DNA from: CBFHSF01 sp965658445
Lineage (GTDB): Bacteria > Bacteroidota > Bacteroidia > Flavobacteriales > Schleiferiaceae
Length of the DNA: 64,000 nucleotides
NCBI GenBank assembly: GCA_965658445.1
Contig: CBFHSF010000005.1
Location: 106,258-170,257 of the forward strand
Reading direction: 5' to 3'
The translations under genes were made by a program, and so were the position numbers. This document shows, in pieces, positions 1 through 10,051 of this stretch; positions within the stretch are counted from its first letter, which is position 1; each line of letters opens with the position of its first letter. Below the pieces are notes generated by a model. The model saw only the letters and a list, made by a program, of their open reading frames with translations. It was not told the DNA's origin and did not search any database.

Positions 1-2
1 GC

Positions 3-3000
3 ACAGCTTGTGCTCCATACACCACTTTCCCTCTCACTGAGAACTTTGATGGTTCTTCATGGGTATCGGGTCCTAACGGATGGAACAACACCGGAAACCA
101 AATTGACCCTTGTTGGGTTGCCACGCAAATGGCTGGGAACTTCTGGGGAGCTAGATCTGGTGATGCACCTGCTTTTGCTTCAGGTCCTTCTGCTGGATTT
201 GGAGGATCCGGAGGCTACCTATTGGCTTTCCAAGATTGGGGTTACACCAATGACACAGCCATAATCACTTCTCCTATTTACGATTTCTCTACGTTGACTC
301 TCCCATACGTTACTTACAAGTACCACATGTTTGGAGACGATATTGGTAGCTTGGTTCTTCAAGCCACTTCAAATAGTGGTTCTACCTGGACAACGGTGGC
401 AACCACTACTGGAGAAAAGCACGACAGCACAACCGCTGCGTGGTCAGAAAATACTGCGATGCTTACTGGGTTTAATCAGTCTGCAGTTCAGTTGAGATTC
501 TTGGCCATTACCACCGCTCCTGGAGCCACAGACGCCAATATGGCGGTAGATAATTTTGTATTGAGTGAAGCGCCTGCGTGTCCTCCTCCCACAAGTATCT
601 CAGTTACTGCGAGCACAGATTCTAGCATTACGTTCTCTTGGACTGCGACCTCTTCTGCCTACTCAATCGAGTACGGATTGTGTGGTTCATCTCAAGGAAC
701 GGGAACGGTTGTAACCGGAACAGGAAATACAGCAACTGTTACAGGTCTTAACGCCAATGAGTCGTACAACTTCTGGTTCCAGGCAGACTGTTCAGGATCT
801 TCAAATGGATTCTCAACATGGGCTGACTATGGATGTGAGAAGACCCAATGTGGCGCTTACGATCAAGTAATGACTTACATGGATAACTTTGACGGAGGAA
901 TTTCTGGAGAAGACATTGACTGTTGGTTCAACTATGGATCAAGTGCAACAGCATCTGTTCAATATCAAGAAGTATTCCCTTGGAATACACCGAACCCTTC
1001 TGCACCCAATGTAGGAGAATTGTACTGGGAGCAGGATACTATGGCTATGGCCATTTCTCCTGTGCTCAGTGACCTTGACAACAACGCAGGACAAATTCAA
1101 GTGTCACTTAACCACAACTTGTGGAATCAAGATACACTGGATGTTTACGTAGTGACTCTTGCCGATGCAGGAATGCCAATGACGTACTCTATTCAAGATA
1201 CTTTAGAGGTTCCCAAGGCAACTTACGGTAACTTTACCGTATTCCTTGACAACGTGGCAACCGGTGAGCAACACGTAGCCTTTATGGTGAAGTCTACAAC
1301 TACTTTTGTTGCTCTATTCATGGATGACTATGTGTACGAGGCCAAACCCAACTGTTTGCCACCTACAATGCACACGGTATTGGCGACGTCTATTGACAGT
1401 ATTGCCCTTTCATGGTCTGGAGGTTCAGGAACAACCTACAACGTTGAGTACAACCAATGTGGTGCCGCTCAAGGAACGGGGGTAACGGTTTCAGGCCTTA
1501 CGACCAACTCACACAACTTTACGGGACTTTCTACAGGTACTAACTACAGCTTCTGGATTCAGGATGATTGTGGTTCGGGATCTACCTCTCCTTGGTACGG
1601 ACCCTTCTGTGTAAGCACGGATGTTTGTTTGCCAACGGATCAATGTACCTACACTATCATCATGGAGGATTCCTTTGGTGACGGTTGGAATGGTGGATTG
1701 GTTTCATTAGTTCAAGGAGGAGTAGAAGTTGCTGAAGTAGGCTCATCTTTTACCACAGGAAACTGGGATACAGCATATGTTGATCTATGTACTGGGGTCT
1801 CTACTGATGTGGTTTTGAGTGACCAAGGAGGCTTTTCTTATGAAATGGGTATTACCATTATCGATCCTTTCGGAAACACTTCTGTTGCGGTAGCTCCTAG
1901 TGGATTCCCCGGTCCTGTGACTGGTGATATCCTAGGAAACTTCCTGTCAAACTGTACACCTCCATCGTGTCCTGATCCACAGAATATTTCATTCTCTGGA
2001 ATTGATGGTTACGGAGCCACTGCAGATTGGACAGTATTTGGAACGAGCTACGGATTCTTTAACGTAGAGTGGGGTCCAACGGGTTTCACTCCTGGTCAAG
2101 GAACGGGATTGGGTTCTGATACAACTCATACTTTGGATTACACCATTACGGGATTACTTCCTGTAACGTGTTACGATTTCTACGTTCAGGCAGATTGTTC
2201 ACCAAACGGTACCTCTGCTTGGGTAGGACCTTTCAACTTCTGTACTACAGTAAGTTGTCCTGCACCTACTGCCATTACTTTGAATTCTGTAACGCAAACT
2301 ACCGCAGAGTTTGGCTGGACTTCAACGGCTACTGACTGGAATATAATTATTGGACCCCAAGGAACAACTCCTGGAACAGGAACGGTTCAGTTTGGTATTA
2401 CCAACAACCCGTTAACCCTTACCAGTTTGTCTCCTGGAACTCTATATGATTTCTGGGTACGAGATAGTTGTGGACCGGGTGATGTTTCTACATGGGCTGG
2501 ACCGTACACATTTGCAACATTGTGTAATGCCTTCCCATTGAATTACTCTCAGGACTTCAACACTTGGACGGGAGGCCCGCTACCATGTTGGGACAACAAC
2601 GGTACAGCCGCATGGCAGTCAGAAAGTGGTTACGCCAAGGCCGATTTCTGGTTCAATAGCTCTGGAGTTTATGACTTTACTACACCAGCCATTACAATTT
2701 CTGGCCAAGCGAGACTGAGATACAAGTGGTCTTCTAATACAAGTTCATTTTATACAGATGAATTCCTAGTGTTGTCTAGAATTACAGGAACCGCAACTTG
2801 GGATACATTGACTCACCTTGTGGGATCAAACCTAAGCTCTAATGATGGTGCAACAAACACCTCTCCAGGAACATTTGTTGAGGACACGTTTGACTTGAGC
2901 CCAACGTACATCGGAAACGATATCCAAATTATGTTTAGAGGGGTTTCTGATTGGGGTCCCAACCTATACTTGGACGACGTTGTAGTAGAATTGGATCCTG

Positions 3001-4403
3001 CCTTTATCACTTGTCCTGCTCCTACCAACGTAGTTTCTTCTAACCCAACCACTACCACTGCTGATCTTGCTTGGACTGGAGGTACGGGTACGTTCATTAT
3101 TGAGTACGGTGCTCCAGGATTTGCGCTCGGTACAGGTACCGTGGTCACTTCTACGACACCTTCAATTACCTTAACAGGACTTACCGCGGCTACACAGTAC
3201 TGTGCTTACGTGAGAGAGATTTGTACTCCTGGAGACACTTCAGTGTACTCTCCCGTTTCATGTTTCAATACAGAACTTTGTGATCCTGCTAACCAATGTG
3301 AGTACACCTTTATTTTAGAGGATACCTTTGGTGATGGATGGAACGGCGGTTTGATCGCAGTTTCTCAAAACGGAGTTCACGTAGCAGACCTAGGGGCTAC
3401 CTTCCTTGCCGGAAGCTCGGATACAGTTACCTTGGATCTTTGTGATGGATTGGCAACGGAGATTACATTGGCAAACCCAGGAAGTTACTTCAGTGAAATG
3501 TTCTTCAGTGTTGTTGACCCAACAGGATCTACGATTTACTCTTACGCAGCGGGATCGGTTCCAGGAATTACGGGACATTCGTTCACTACCTTTAACTCGT
3601 CTTGTAGTGGTTGTGGAACCGCAGACACTACTTGGGAGTCTAACGTGTCTTGTGACGTAATGGATATCGATTGGAATGCACCTTCAACGGCTGTAATGCA
3701 CTATGTAGAGTACGGTCCTGCTGGATTCACTCCAGGGTCAGGTACTGTACTTTCAAGCACTACACTTCCTGTATCTGTAACAGGATTGACGCCTGGAACT
3801 ACCTACGAGTACCACGTACAGGATAGCTGTTCTGCGGGAATGAGCGGATGGTCTAACATGGCCGCTGTCACCACTCCAACAGGACCCCTTCCAAGTATTT
3901 CATACACTTTGACAAATACCAATATTGATTTGACTTCTGCGACTTATGACTTTGATGCAGCGGGATCTATGGGGTCTAGCTACCATTGGGACTTTGGAAC
4001 CGGAGACACGTCAAACTTGGAGAACCCTACGTATGTGTACAATGCAAACGGAACCTATACGGTAACCTTGACAGTGTACAACGGATGTGGTATGTCAGAT
4101 TCTACCTTTACAGTAACGATTACTGAGATTGGTATCGAGGAACCAGGATTTGCTCAGACTATGAACATTTACCCCAACCCAACGCGCGGAAACGTAGCGG
4201 TTGAGTTTAACGTTCAAGGTCAAGATGACGTGACCATTCGCATCGTGAATGCATTGGGTCAGGTGATTAGCGAGCATGACTTGGGCAACGTTTCAGGTGA
4301 AGTATCTGAGAAGTTTGACTTGAGCCGTCAGCCTAAAGGAGTTTACCTCCTACAGATTGATTCTAATGAAGGAAGAGTAATCAGAAGAATTACACTTCAG
4401 TAA
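3..4403 (+). CDS. Modular T9SS-secreted surface protein, 5' truncated by the window edge
   Basis: The reading frame is open from base 3, so the true start lies upstream; at least 1466 residues are visible. Modules in order, by base: a MAM/jelly-roll-like domain (to ~585), fibronectin-III-like (590-840), a second jelly-roll-like domain (850-1350), Fn3-like (1360-1620), a domain with the motif FGDGWNGG (1640-1960), two Fn3-like modules (1975-2520), a third jelly-roll-like domain (2530-3010), Fn3-like (3015-3270), a second FGDGWNGG domain (3285-3600), Fn3-like (3610-3875), a PKD domain with WDFGTGDTS (3890-4120), and a T9SS type A sorting domain with IYPNPTRG and KGVYLLQI (4150-4400). The Fn3-like modules share the pattern (V/I)E(Y/W)G..GF..GTGT. 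The protein is expected to be exported by T9SS and attached to or released from the cell surface. An adhesion or matrix role is inferred; no catalytic domain was recognised. It is related in modules to the gene at 47831. Confidence 0.9.
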   Translation, partial: TACAPYTTFPLTENFDGSSWVSGPNGWNNTGNQIDPCWVATQMAGNFWGARSGDAPAFASGPSAGFGGSGGYLLAFQDWGYTNDTAIITSPIYDFSTLTLPYVTYKYHMFGDDIGSLVLQATSNSGSTWTTVATTTGEKHDSTTAAWSENTAMLTGFNQSAVQLRFLAITTAPGATDANMAVDNFVLSEAPACPPPTSISVTASTDSSITFSWTATSSAYSIEYGLCGSSQGTGTVVTGTGNTATVTGLNANESYNFWFQADCSGSSNGFSTWADYGCEKTQCGAYDQVMTYMDNFDGGISGEDIDCWFNYGSSATASVQYQEVFPWNTPNPSAPNVGELYWEQDTMAMAISPVLSDLDNNAGQIQVSLNHNLWNQDTLDVYVVTLADAGMPMTYSIQDTLEVPKATYGNFTVFLDNVATGEQHVAFMVKSTTTFVALFMDDYVYEAKPNCLPPTMHTVLATSIDSIALSWSGGSGTTYNVEYNQCGAAQGTGVTVSGLTTNSHNFTGLSTGTNYSFWIQDDCGSGSTSPWYGPFCVSTDVCLPTDQCTYTIIMEDSFGDGWNGGLVSLVQGGVEVAEVGSSFTTGNWDTAYVDLCTGVSTDVVLSDQGGFSYEMGITIIDPFGNTSVAVAPSGFPGPVTGDILGNFLSNCTPPSCPDPQNISFSGIDGYGATADWTVFGTSYGFFNVEWGPTGFTPGQGTGLGSDTTHTLDYTITGLLPVTCYDFYVQADCSPNGTSAWVGPFNFCTTVSCPAPTAITLNSVTQTTAEFGWTSTATDWNIIIGPQGTTPGTGTVQFGITNNPLTLTSLSPGTLYDFWVRDSCGPGDVSTWAGPYTFATLCNAFPLNYSQDFNTWTGGPLPCWDNNGTAAWQSESGYAKADFWFNSSGVYDFTTPAITISGQARLRYKWSSNTSSFYTDEFLVLSRITGTATWDTLTHLVGSNLSSNDGATNTSPGTFVEDTFDLSPTYIGNDIQIMFRGVSDWGPNLYLDDVVVELDPAFITCPAPTNVVSSNPTTTTADLAWTGGTGTFIIEYGAPGFALGTGTVVTSTTPSITLTGLTAATQYCAYVREICTPGDTSVYSPVSCFNTELCDPANQCEYTFILEDTFGDGWNGGLIAVSQNGVHVADLGATFLAGSSDTVTLDLCDGLATEITLANPGSYFSEMFFSVVDPTGSTIYSYAAGSVPGITGHSFTTFNSSCSGCGTADTTWESNVSCDVMDIDWNAPSTAVMHYVEYGPAGFTPGSGTVLSSTTLPVSVTGLTPGTTYEYHVQDSCSAGMSGWSNMAAVTTPTGPLPSISYTLTNTNIDLTSATYDFDAAGSMGSSYHWDFGTGDTSNLENPTYVYNANGTYTVTLTVYNGCGMSDSTFTVTITEIGIEEPGFAQTMNIYPNPTRGNVAVEFNVQGQDDVTIRIVNALGQVISEHDLGNVSGEVSEKFDLSRQPKGVYLLQIDSNEGRVIRRITLQ

Positions 4404-4425
4404 CCTCTTTCCAACATGTACTATA

Positions 4426-4458
4426 AAAGGGCGTCCCATAGGGGCGCCCTTTCTTTTT
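4426..4458 (+). terminator. Rho-independent terminator after the T9SS gene
   Basis: A 12-bp stem (AAAGGGCGTCCC, loop ATA, GGGGCGCCCTTT, one G-T pair) is followed by CTTTTT, 22 bases after the stop codon. It lies between the convergent T9SS and ComF-family genes. Confidence 0.85.
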
Positions 4459-4476
4459 GACCTTGTTTCAACCGAC

Positions 4477-5166
4477 CTATTCTACATAGGCCAAAGTTGC
4501 GAAGCTAACGCGATGTCCTTTTGAAATCAAAGGTCTAGCGGCAGCTTCCAAAGTCGCTCCGGTTGTGGTCGTATCGTCGAAAATAAGAATGTGTTTGTGC
4601 TTTGCACACATTTTAAAATTCCATTCAAAGGCATTTTCAACGTTAGAAAAGCGTTCCCAACGGCTAAGCTGTGTTTGTTGTAAGATTTGATGTTTTCTTT
4701 TCAGGAGTTTGGGTTCAAGAGGTATTTGTGCGACCGAGCTCCACCCTCTTGCAATGGCCTCCGATTGGTTGTAGCCTCGCACTTTGCGCTTCTTTCTAGT
4801 AATGGGAATGGGGACAATGATGTCAGGAGTGATCAGAGTGCTGAGGCTCATCCAGTCTTGCGCAAAGCGAGCGCCCAGATATTCCCCCAACGACTCCAAT
4901 CCTCCATACTTAATTCCCTTCATCAAATGTCCACCCAAGCCACCCTCTCGGTACGATAGCCAAGAGTGCATCTGCACTATGGGAAGACGGTGAGAAAATA
5001 CTCGTTTCACAGTCTCCATGCCATAGGGAATATCTGGGCACTTCGGTAGCTCCAGCTCACAAATGGCGCACAAATACCTTTCCTGCGGAATCAAAAGACG
5101 CTGGCAAGCAACGCATTCCCGTGGAAACAAGGCTTCAAAACACGGTTGGATAACTTTTTGTAACAT
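4477..5166 (-). CDS. ComF family phosphoribosyltransferase-like protein
   Basis: 229 aa, the normal length for the ComF/GntX family. The N-terminus has two CxxC pairs (C18-x2-C21 and C33-x2-C36), a probable zinc ribbon. Near the C-terminus is a PRTase-type PRPP loop, ILIFDDTTTTGAT (about residue 193). In competent bacteria ComF is a cytoplasmic protein linked to DNA uptake, and GntX relatives occur in bacteria not known to be competent, so the process served here is uncertain. It is transcribed away from the coiled-coil gene at 5220 with a 53-base shared upstream region. The ATG at 5166 is the first start before the CxxC domain. Confidence 0.88.
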   Translation of the reverse strand: MLQKVIQPCFEALFPRECVACQRLLIPQERYLCAICELELPKCPDIPYGMETVKRVFSHRLPIVQMHSWLSYREGGLGGHLMKGIKYGGLESLGEYLGARFAQDWMSLSTLITPDIIVPIPITRKKRKVRGYNQSEAIARGWSSVAQIPLEPKLLKRKHQILQQTQLSRWERFSNVENAFEWNFKMCAKHKHILIFDDTTTTGATLEAAARPLISKGHRVSFATLAYVE

Positions 5167-5219
5167 TGTGAAGTAATTAAAGAAAACATCAACCCTTACA
5201 TTTACTAAAAATTACTGTT

Positions 5220-6167
5220 ATGGCCGATCAAACACCACCACAGAAAAAGGNNNNNNNNNNNNNNNNNNNNNNNNNNNNNNNNNNNNNNNNNNNNNNNNNN
5301 NNNNNNNNNNNNNNNNNNNNNNNNNNNNNNNNNNNNNNNNNNNNNNNNCTAGGCGTCTTCGTTAATGAAAAGGACACAGAAGTTGAAAACCTTGAAGAGA
5401 CTAAGGCTGAGCTCCTTTTGGACATAGAAAATTTGAATTCAAACCTTGAGTCCATGAAGTCAGACAACGACTCCATGAATGTGGTTTTGGAATCCGAACG
5501 TACTCGTTTAAACTCGATGATAGACTCTGTAGAGAACTTGAGACAGGGCGATTTGAAGAAGATCAAGGAGTACAAGAGAAAAGTATATTCGTACAAACTC
5601 AACAACAAGAAACTCGCTGCGCAAGTAGATTCTCTACAAGAAGCCAACCGCATTTTGGCGGAGCAAAAAGCAGCTGTTGAAATGGACTTGATGGAGGAGC
5701 AAGAGCGCTCATCTAACTTGGAAGGTCAGAACAGAACCTTGCAAAAAGAAGTAGCCATTGGTGCTGTTCTTCAGTTGACTAAAATGGAAGCAGCAGCCTA
5801 CCGAGTTAAGAGCTCAGGGTCTGAAAAAGAAACTACTTCTGCACGTCGTACCAACCGTGTAAAAGGATGTTTTACTATCGCTAAAAACTTGATTGCTGAA
5901 AAGGGAGAAAAAGTGGTTTACATGAGAATTTCTACTCCATCCAATACGGTTTTGGCGGGGAATAAGGATGCCAACGGTAACAACACCTTCTCGTTCAACG
6001 GACAGGATTTGATTTTCTCTAATTCTCTTGCTATCTACTATGAAGGGGAGCCTTTAGAGTCTTGTATTTCCTTTGACAAGGAAGGCGAGTTCGAAAAGGG
6101 AGAGTACCTCGTAGAGCTCTTCACAGAAGGATATAAAATTGGAGAATCTAAAGTAGTTCTCGACTAA
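5220..6167 (+). CDS. Coiled-coil protein of unknown function, interrupted by an assembly gap
   Basis: About 315 aa as scaffolded. The first ten residues (MADQTPPQKK) are followed by a 98-base N run and then a frame starting LGVFVNEKD. The gap probably hides a single transmembrane segment, because a short polar N-terminus before a hydrophobic segment and a coiled coil is the usual layout of such proteins; this cannot be seen. Residues ~45-185 are a long heptad-rich coiled coil (E, L, N, S and K rich). The C-terminal ~120 residues (from about KGCFTIAKN) form a compact domain with alternating hydrophobic residues, as in a beta sandwich. No catalytic motif is seen. It reads divergently from the ComF-family gene and ends at a strong terminator. 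Function unknown. Confidence 0.75.
   Translation: MADQTPPQKKXXXXXXXXXXXXXXXXXXXXXXXXXXXXXXXXXLGVFVNEKDTEVENLEETKAELLLDIENLNSNLESMKSDNDSMNVVLESERTRLNSMIDSVENLRQGDLKKIKEYKRKVYSYKLNNKKLAAQVDSLQEANRILAEQKAAVEMDLMEEQERSSNLEGQNRTLQKEVAIGAVLQLTKMEAAAYRVKSSGSEKETTSARRTNRVKGCFTIAKNLIAEKGEKVVYMRISTPSNTVLAGNKDANGNNTFSFNGQDLIFSNSLAIYYEGEPLESCISFDKEGEFEKGEYLVELFTEGYKIGESKVVLD
5251..5348. other. Assembly gap (98 N)
   Basis: Run of N inside the coiled-coil gene. Its length is close to those of the gaps at 8100, 41330 and 43577, which suggests a nominal scaffold gap, so the true length is unknown. The two sides do not share sequence. Confidence 0.99.
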
Positions 6168-6223
6168 CTGACTTCTGTTATTCAGGAGATATTCTAAAGA
6201 ATCAATACATCATATTGTCTTTT

Positions 6224-6256
6224 AAAAGCTCGTCTTTGTGACGAGCTTTTTTTATG
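6224..6256 (+). terminator. Rho-independent terminator between convergent genes
   Basis: Perfect 11-bp stem AAAAGCTCGTC / GACGAGCTTTT with loop TTTGT, followed by a T run. It lies 57 bases after the coiled-coil gene. On the opposite strand the flanking A run could also provide a weak U tail for the barrel gene ending at 6277. Confidence 0.88.
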
Positions 6257-6276
6257 AATGCGCTTGTAGAAGGGAC

Positions 6277-9200
6277 CTAGAAGAACGCCTTGATTTGTAA
6301 GGTTCCCGTGTGAATTATGGGAGAATTCGCTGAGGTTCGGCCGTTGTACTGAACGTTGAGTTGTAAAAACGAATTGAGTAAGAACTGAAATTGGGTTTGC
6401 CAAAGCGCGTTGGCTCCTGGCTGTAAACCCTCTAGCAAGGCGTATCCACTCGCGTTGTTGGGGTCTCCGGTAAACGTTATGTCCACCCACTCTCCACTGG
6501 CGGTTACATTCCATTTTCCGCCTCGGTTCCAATTGACTTGAAGACCTCCGCTGGCAGATTGTAAATCCTGCATAAGCTCGTTCTCTACCGCCGCTTTAAT
6601 ATCAGATTGTAGTGTGATGGAAAACTGGGGTCCCGGCTGGAAAATCAAACGAGGAGAAAGAGTCTGCCTTTGAATTCTATAATTCCTAGAGCTCAGCAAA
6701 AACGCGGAATTGGTACGTGTGGATTGTACGTAATCCAAACGAACTTCCCAGTTGGAAATGAACTGATAACGACTCCTCAATTGGTGCTCTTGTTGGCTGC
6801 TCGACTCCAAACCATAGCTTTGATTGTTGATCTGCTCGTTTTGCAAATACGTATACTCACCTCCCCATTTGGGATTGGCGCGGTTTAAGAAGACGCTTCC
6901 GCGGAAATTTTCACTCTGAGAAACCACAGAAGAATCTGGACGAGCTGCAAAGGGGTCCAGGTCATTTTGGGAGGAGGTAAAAAGTGATTTTACGCGGTTT
7001 GCATACTGTACCTGGAAGCTAAATAGTCCAATCCATCGCGCCGAGAATACGCGCTTGGGATCCCATCGCACCAATTGAGAAAATTGAATTTCGCTGGTGG
7101 GCAGTAGCTGATTTCCCAGGATGAACGTTCGCAAGAAAGTCGCCTCGTCGGGGAATTGCGCCAGCTCAAACTCATCCAGTTCCTGTATGCCATTGTTGTT
7201 GTAATCCCTCCAAGTGTGGGTTCCCGTTCCCGCCGGTACGGGAATGTAACGATATTCCCGGATGGGCTCGGAACCAACACCCACTTGGTACAGTGAATTT
7301 AACTGTAGGCTGTTCTTGAAAAACCTATGGGAAAAGTCAATTCTTCCCGTGGTGGTTTGCTGGTTTCGGTTGGGGTTAAAGTCATTTTCGAGTTCACGGT
7401 ATTGGCCGTAAAAATACCATCGCCCCCAAGTCTTGCTGCGTACAATGGATTTTATTCGATAGTATTCGGCTTGTGCCTGACGAGAAAAATCCGAGACTCT
7501 AGCGGTGTCGTCATTTCTTAGCCCTGCCGACAATTCCATCCAAACAGAAGAAGAATCTCCTATGCCCACAAAGAAATCCCCTTCTAAAAAGCGATAGGAA
7601 CCCGTTGTTAAGGCCACAGAGTCGTTCTGTGAGGTGTTGAGTTCTGCCTCTGACCAAAGTCCCGTGTAGAAGCTAGAAAACAAGTTGCGACGAACTCTGG
7701 ATTTTTGTCTTAGAAATTCTGTTCTTACTCCATTTTGCTGTGTGCTTAACCAGGAACCAGCAAAATCAATGTCCCAGTTTTTGTCTTGGTACTTACCGCC
7801 GGCATTGTGTTTGGTTCCTACAAATCCTTCTCCCGTTCCGAGGTATTGAAATTGATATTTCCCCCACTGATTGGCCGAAGCGCGGTAGCCAAGGTGAGCA
7901 TCTGCCGCCTGTTGTTGGGTTTGGACCCCAACGGGCAAATTCCAGTTTCTAGAGAATTCAACTTCTCGAAACCTCTCTATTGTGGAAAAAGAGGAGTCCA
8001 CGTGTTCCACAGAAAAACCTGCATTCCAACCCTGGTTTATATTGCCATAGGCATAGCCTAGTTTTCCAGCAAGGCCTGTTTGATTGTCCGCATTCAGGTN
8101 NNNNNNNNNNNNNNNNNNNNNNNNNNNNNNNNNNNNNNNNNNNNNNNNNNNNNNNNNNNNNNNNNNNNNNNNNNNNNNNNNNNNNNNNNNNNNNNNNTCA
8201 GAGAACGTGTTGGGGTCCTTACGAGACCATCCCCCGTGATAGGTTATTTTTTGATTTTTGGAAACGTCCAGTTCACCGTCTAAGGCCAAGACTTGTAGGA
8301 CGCCCGGTCGGGGTAAAACCTTGGCGGGAATATAGCTGCCTTGAGGTTCACCATTGACGGGTGGGACCCACCGGAAGACCCTTCCGTTGGCACCTGCTGG
8401 GTCAATGACATAATCTCCCAACCCTGGCCCAACATAAGCAAATTGCACTTCGTATAGGGGAGAGCCAGAGCCGTCGGGAGAGATTACAAACACCGTGTCT
8501 ACTCCAAGGGAATCTACAATTTCGTACAACAGTCTTCCCGGCTCAAAGGCCGTCTCGGTCCAACCGGGCACCACGGCTTTTAGGGGGTCGTCACCAGCTG
8601 CTGCCAGAGCCGCCTTTTCAGCATCGGTAAACTCTCCAAATAAGGGCTGATTTTTATTGTCTTGCTCGCTGTAGAATTGCAGGCTGTTCTTTGATTTTTT
8701 GGATTTGTAAGCGACCTCTCCAAAAGCCATGGTTCTCACGTAACTCTGCTCTGTGTATTGAAATTCAACAATTATACGCTTGTCTTTGGTGATAGGCCTA
8801 AGGGGTGTAAAAGTAATTTCTCCTGTGTTGTAATCTATGATGTAATCCTTGTCTTGCCCACGTGTAAGGGGCACGCCATCAATGTAAACTCTCTCAGATC
8901 CAGAAAGAACGATAATAAACACCTCATTGCGATTTCCGGAAAGTCTATAGGGACCCTGATTACCCTCTTGACCTCGGATTTCGTTTCTAGCAAATTGGCC
9001 TCGAGCCAATGCCCCCACACCGCGAACCAATAAAGTATCTTCTTCTCCAATGGCAATGGGTGAGGCCACCAGAGCTCCAGAGAGTTTTTTGTCAAAGGAT
9101 GCATAGGTGCTTTTGCGATTGCCCAAGACAAAATCACCCGCTACAATCTTTCCAAAATCGGGGTTTTCCAACTCAATAAAAACGCGGTCAAATTCGCGCA

Positions 9201-9750
9201 GAGTCTGTGTGGTCCCCTCTGGTTGAACCGGTAAGTTCTGATCCGAGATACTGGCCCTTAAAATGGTATTTCCCCCAATGTTCCCGGAGAGCTGAAGGTT
9301 GAGTTGACTTTGCAATACAGCGTCTTGTGCATTCCCTACGGATAGACTTCTGGAAATGGAACCGCTTCGGGCCAATCCAGAGAAGGGGTCGGAAACGGTA
9401 GGGATTTCTGTGCGGGTAGGTCGTGCTTGATTGGATTGGATTTCTTCTTGAATCAAATCACGTGACAGGGCATATTGATCTTCTGTAAGATTCCATGAGA
9501 GCGTCTCAAACGTGACGCGATAATTGCTGTCATACGCTTCAGCGAAAGCCACTTTTCCCGTCCCCAGAATCAATTGGTAATCTTTCCCTTCAGAAAGGGT
9601 GGTGGAGTCTGATTGAATGACGAGGGTAGAGGGGAGTATGGTGTTTTCCGAAAAGTCTACAGTGTCCCTCCACGCTTGAGAATGCGCGTAGAAACTTCCC
9701 AGAAGCAGGAAGAATACAAGAGAGATTCTATGTGTGTTTGGACCTTTCAT
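6277..9750 (-). CDS. Large outer-membrane beta-barrel-like protein, function unknown
   Basis: About 1157 aa from ATG 9750; a TTG four codons upstream would add MIPK and is less likely. A signal peptide (hydrophobic ISLVFFLLLGSF ending near AHSQA) is followed by a region with usher- or repeat-like phrases such as VYIDGVPLTRG and YNTGEITFTP (about residues 285-315). The C-terminal two thirds is rich in alternating aromatic and polar strands and ends TLQIKAFF, with the terminal aromatic residue typical of outer-membrane barrels. A 98-base N run (8100-8197) falls in the middle; the frame is kept across it as scaffolded. Large barrel proteins of this kind are common in Flavobacteriales, but I cannot assign a role. 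SprA, the T9SS translocon, is about twice as long, so this is not SprA. Confidence 0.78.
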   Translation of the reverse strand: MKGPNTHRISLVFFLLLGSFYAHSQAWRDTVDFSENTILPSTLVIQSDSTTLSEGKDYQLILGTGKVAFAEAYDSNYRVTFETLSWNLTEDQYALSRDLIQEEIQSNQARPTRTEIPTVSDPFSGLARSGSISRSLSVGNAQDAVLQSQLNLQLSGNIGGNTILRASISDQNLPVQPEGTTQTLREFDRVFIELENPDFGKIVAGDFVLGNRKSTYASFDKKLSGALVASPIAIGEEDTLLVRGVGALARGQFARNEIRGQEGNQGPYRLSGNRNEVFIIVLSGSERVYIDGVPLTRGQDKDYIIDYNTGEITFTPLRPITKDKRIIVEFQYTEQSYVRTMAFGEVAYKSKKSKNSLQFYSEQDNKNQPLFGEFTDAEKAALAAAGDDPLKAVVPGWTETAFEPGRLLYEIVDSLGVDTVFVISPDGSGSPLYEVQFAYVGPGLGDYVIDPAGANGRVFRWVPPVNGEPQGSYIPAKVLPRPGVLQVLALDGELDVSKNQKITYHGGWSRKDPNTFSXXXXXXXXXXXXXXXXXXXXXXXXXXXXXXXXXXLNADNQTGLAGKLGYAYGNINQGWNAGFSVEHVDSSFSTIERFREVEFSRNWNLPVGVQTQQQAADAHLGYRASANQWGKYQFQYLGTGEGFVGTKHNAGGKYQDKNWDIDFAGSWLSTQQNGVRTEFLRQKSRVRRNLFSSFYTGLWSEAELNTSQNDSVALTTGSYRFLEGDFFVGIGDSSSVWMELSAGLRNDDTARVSDFSRQAQAEYYRIKSIVRSKTWGRWYFYGQYRELENDFNPNRNQQTTTGRIDFSHRFFKNSLQLNSLYQVGVGSEPIREYRYIPVPAGTGTHTWRDYNNNGIQELDEFELAQFPDEATFLRTFILGNQLLPTSEIQFSQLVRWDPKRVFSARWIGLFSFQVQYANRVKSLFTSSQNDLDPFAARPDSSVVSQSENFRGSVFLNRANPKWGGEYTYLQNEQINNQSYGLESSSQQEHQLRSRYQFISNWEVRLDYVQSTRTNSAFLLSSRNYRIQRQTLSPRLIFQPGPQFSITLQSDIKAAVENELMQDLQSASGGLQVNWNRGGKWNVTASGEWVDITFTGDPNNASGYALLEGLQPGANALWQTQFQFLLNSFLQLNVQYNGRTSANSPIIHTGTLQIKAFF
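8100..8197. other. Assembly gap (98 N)
   Basis: Run of N inside the barrel-protein gene. The flanks differ, so unlike the gap at 41330 there is no sign of an unmerged overlap. Confidence 0.99.
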
Positions 9751-9762
9751 TTTGGGAATCAA

Positions 9763-10051
9763 CCCATTGAGGTATCAACAATGCAAAGTGATTAACTTTT
9801 TTTGAGTCTGCCTAATGGGTCTGTATTCCACTTTATTTTTGATGCTAGAACATTCAGTTTCAAGTAGGAATGTAAGCAAACATACAACGCGTAATCGCCG
9901 TATTGGTGTACACATACCGAAAATTAGGAACAATTCGTTTTACTACAAGGTTTATGGGCTCCCTCGAGGCACCACGATAACCATGCTGATAACAACGATT
10001 ACAGAAGATTCGATTTAATTAGGAACATACAAAACAAGAAAAAACATAGAC
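9763..10051. other. Intergenic region upstream of the barrel and OmpA genes
   Basis: 289 bases between divergent genes. A 67-codon ORF at 9815-10018 has no recognisable composition or domain and is probably chance. No good TAnnTTTG box or terminator was found. Promoters for both genes must lie here. Confidence 0.5.

Noticed and set aside
9815..10018. 67-codon frame upstream of the OmpA gene
   Set aside because: No signal, no helix pattern, and mixed composition; likely chance.
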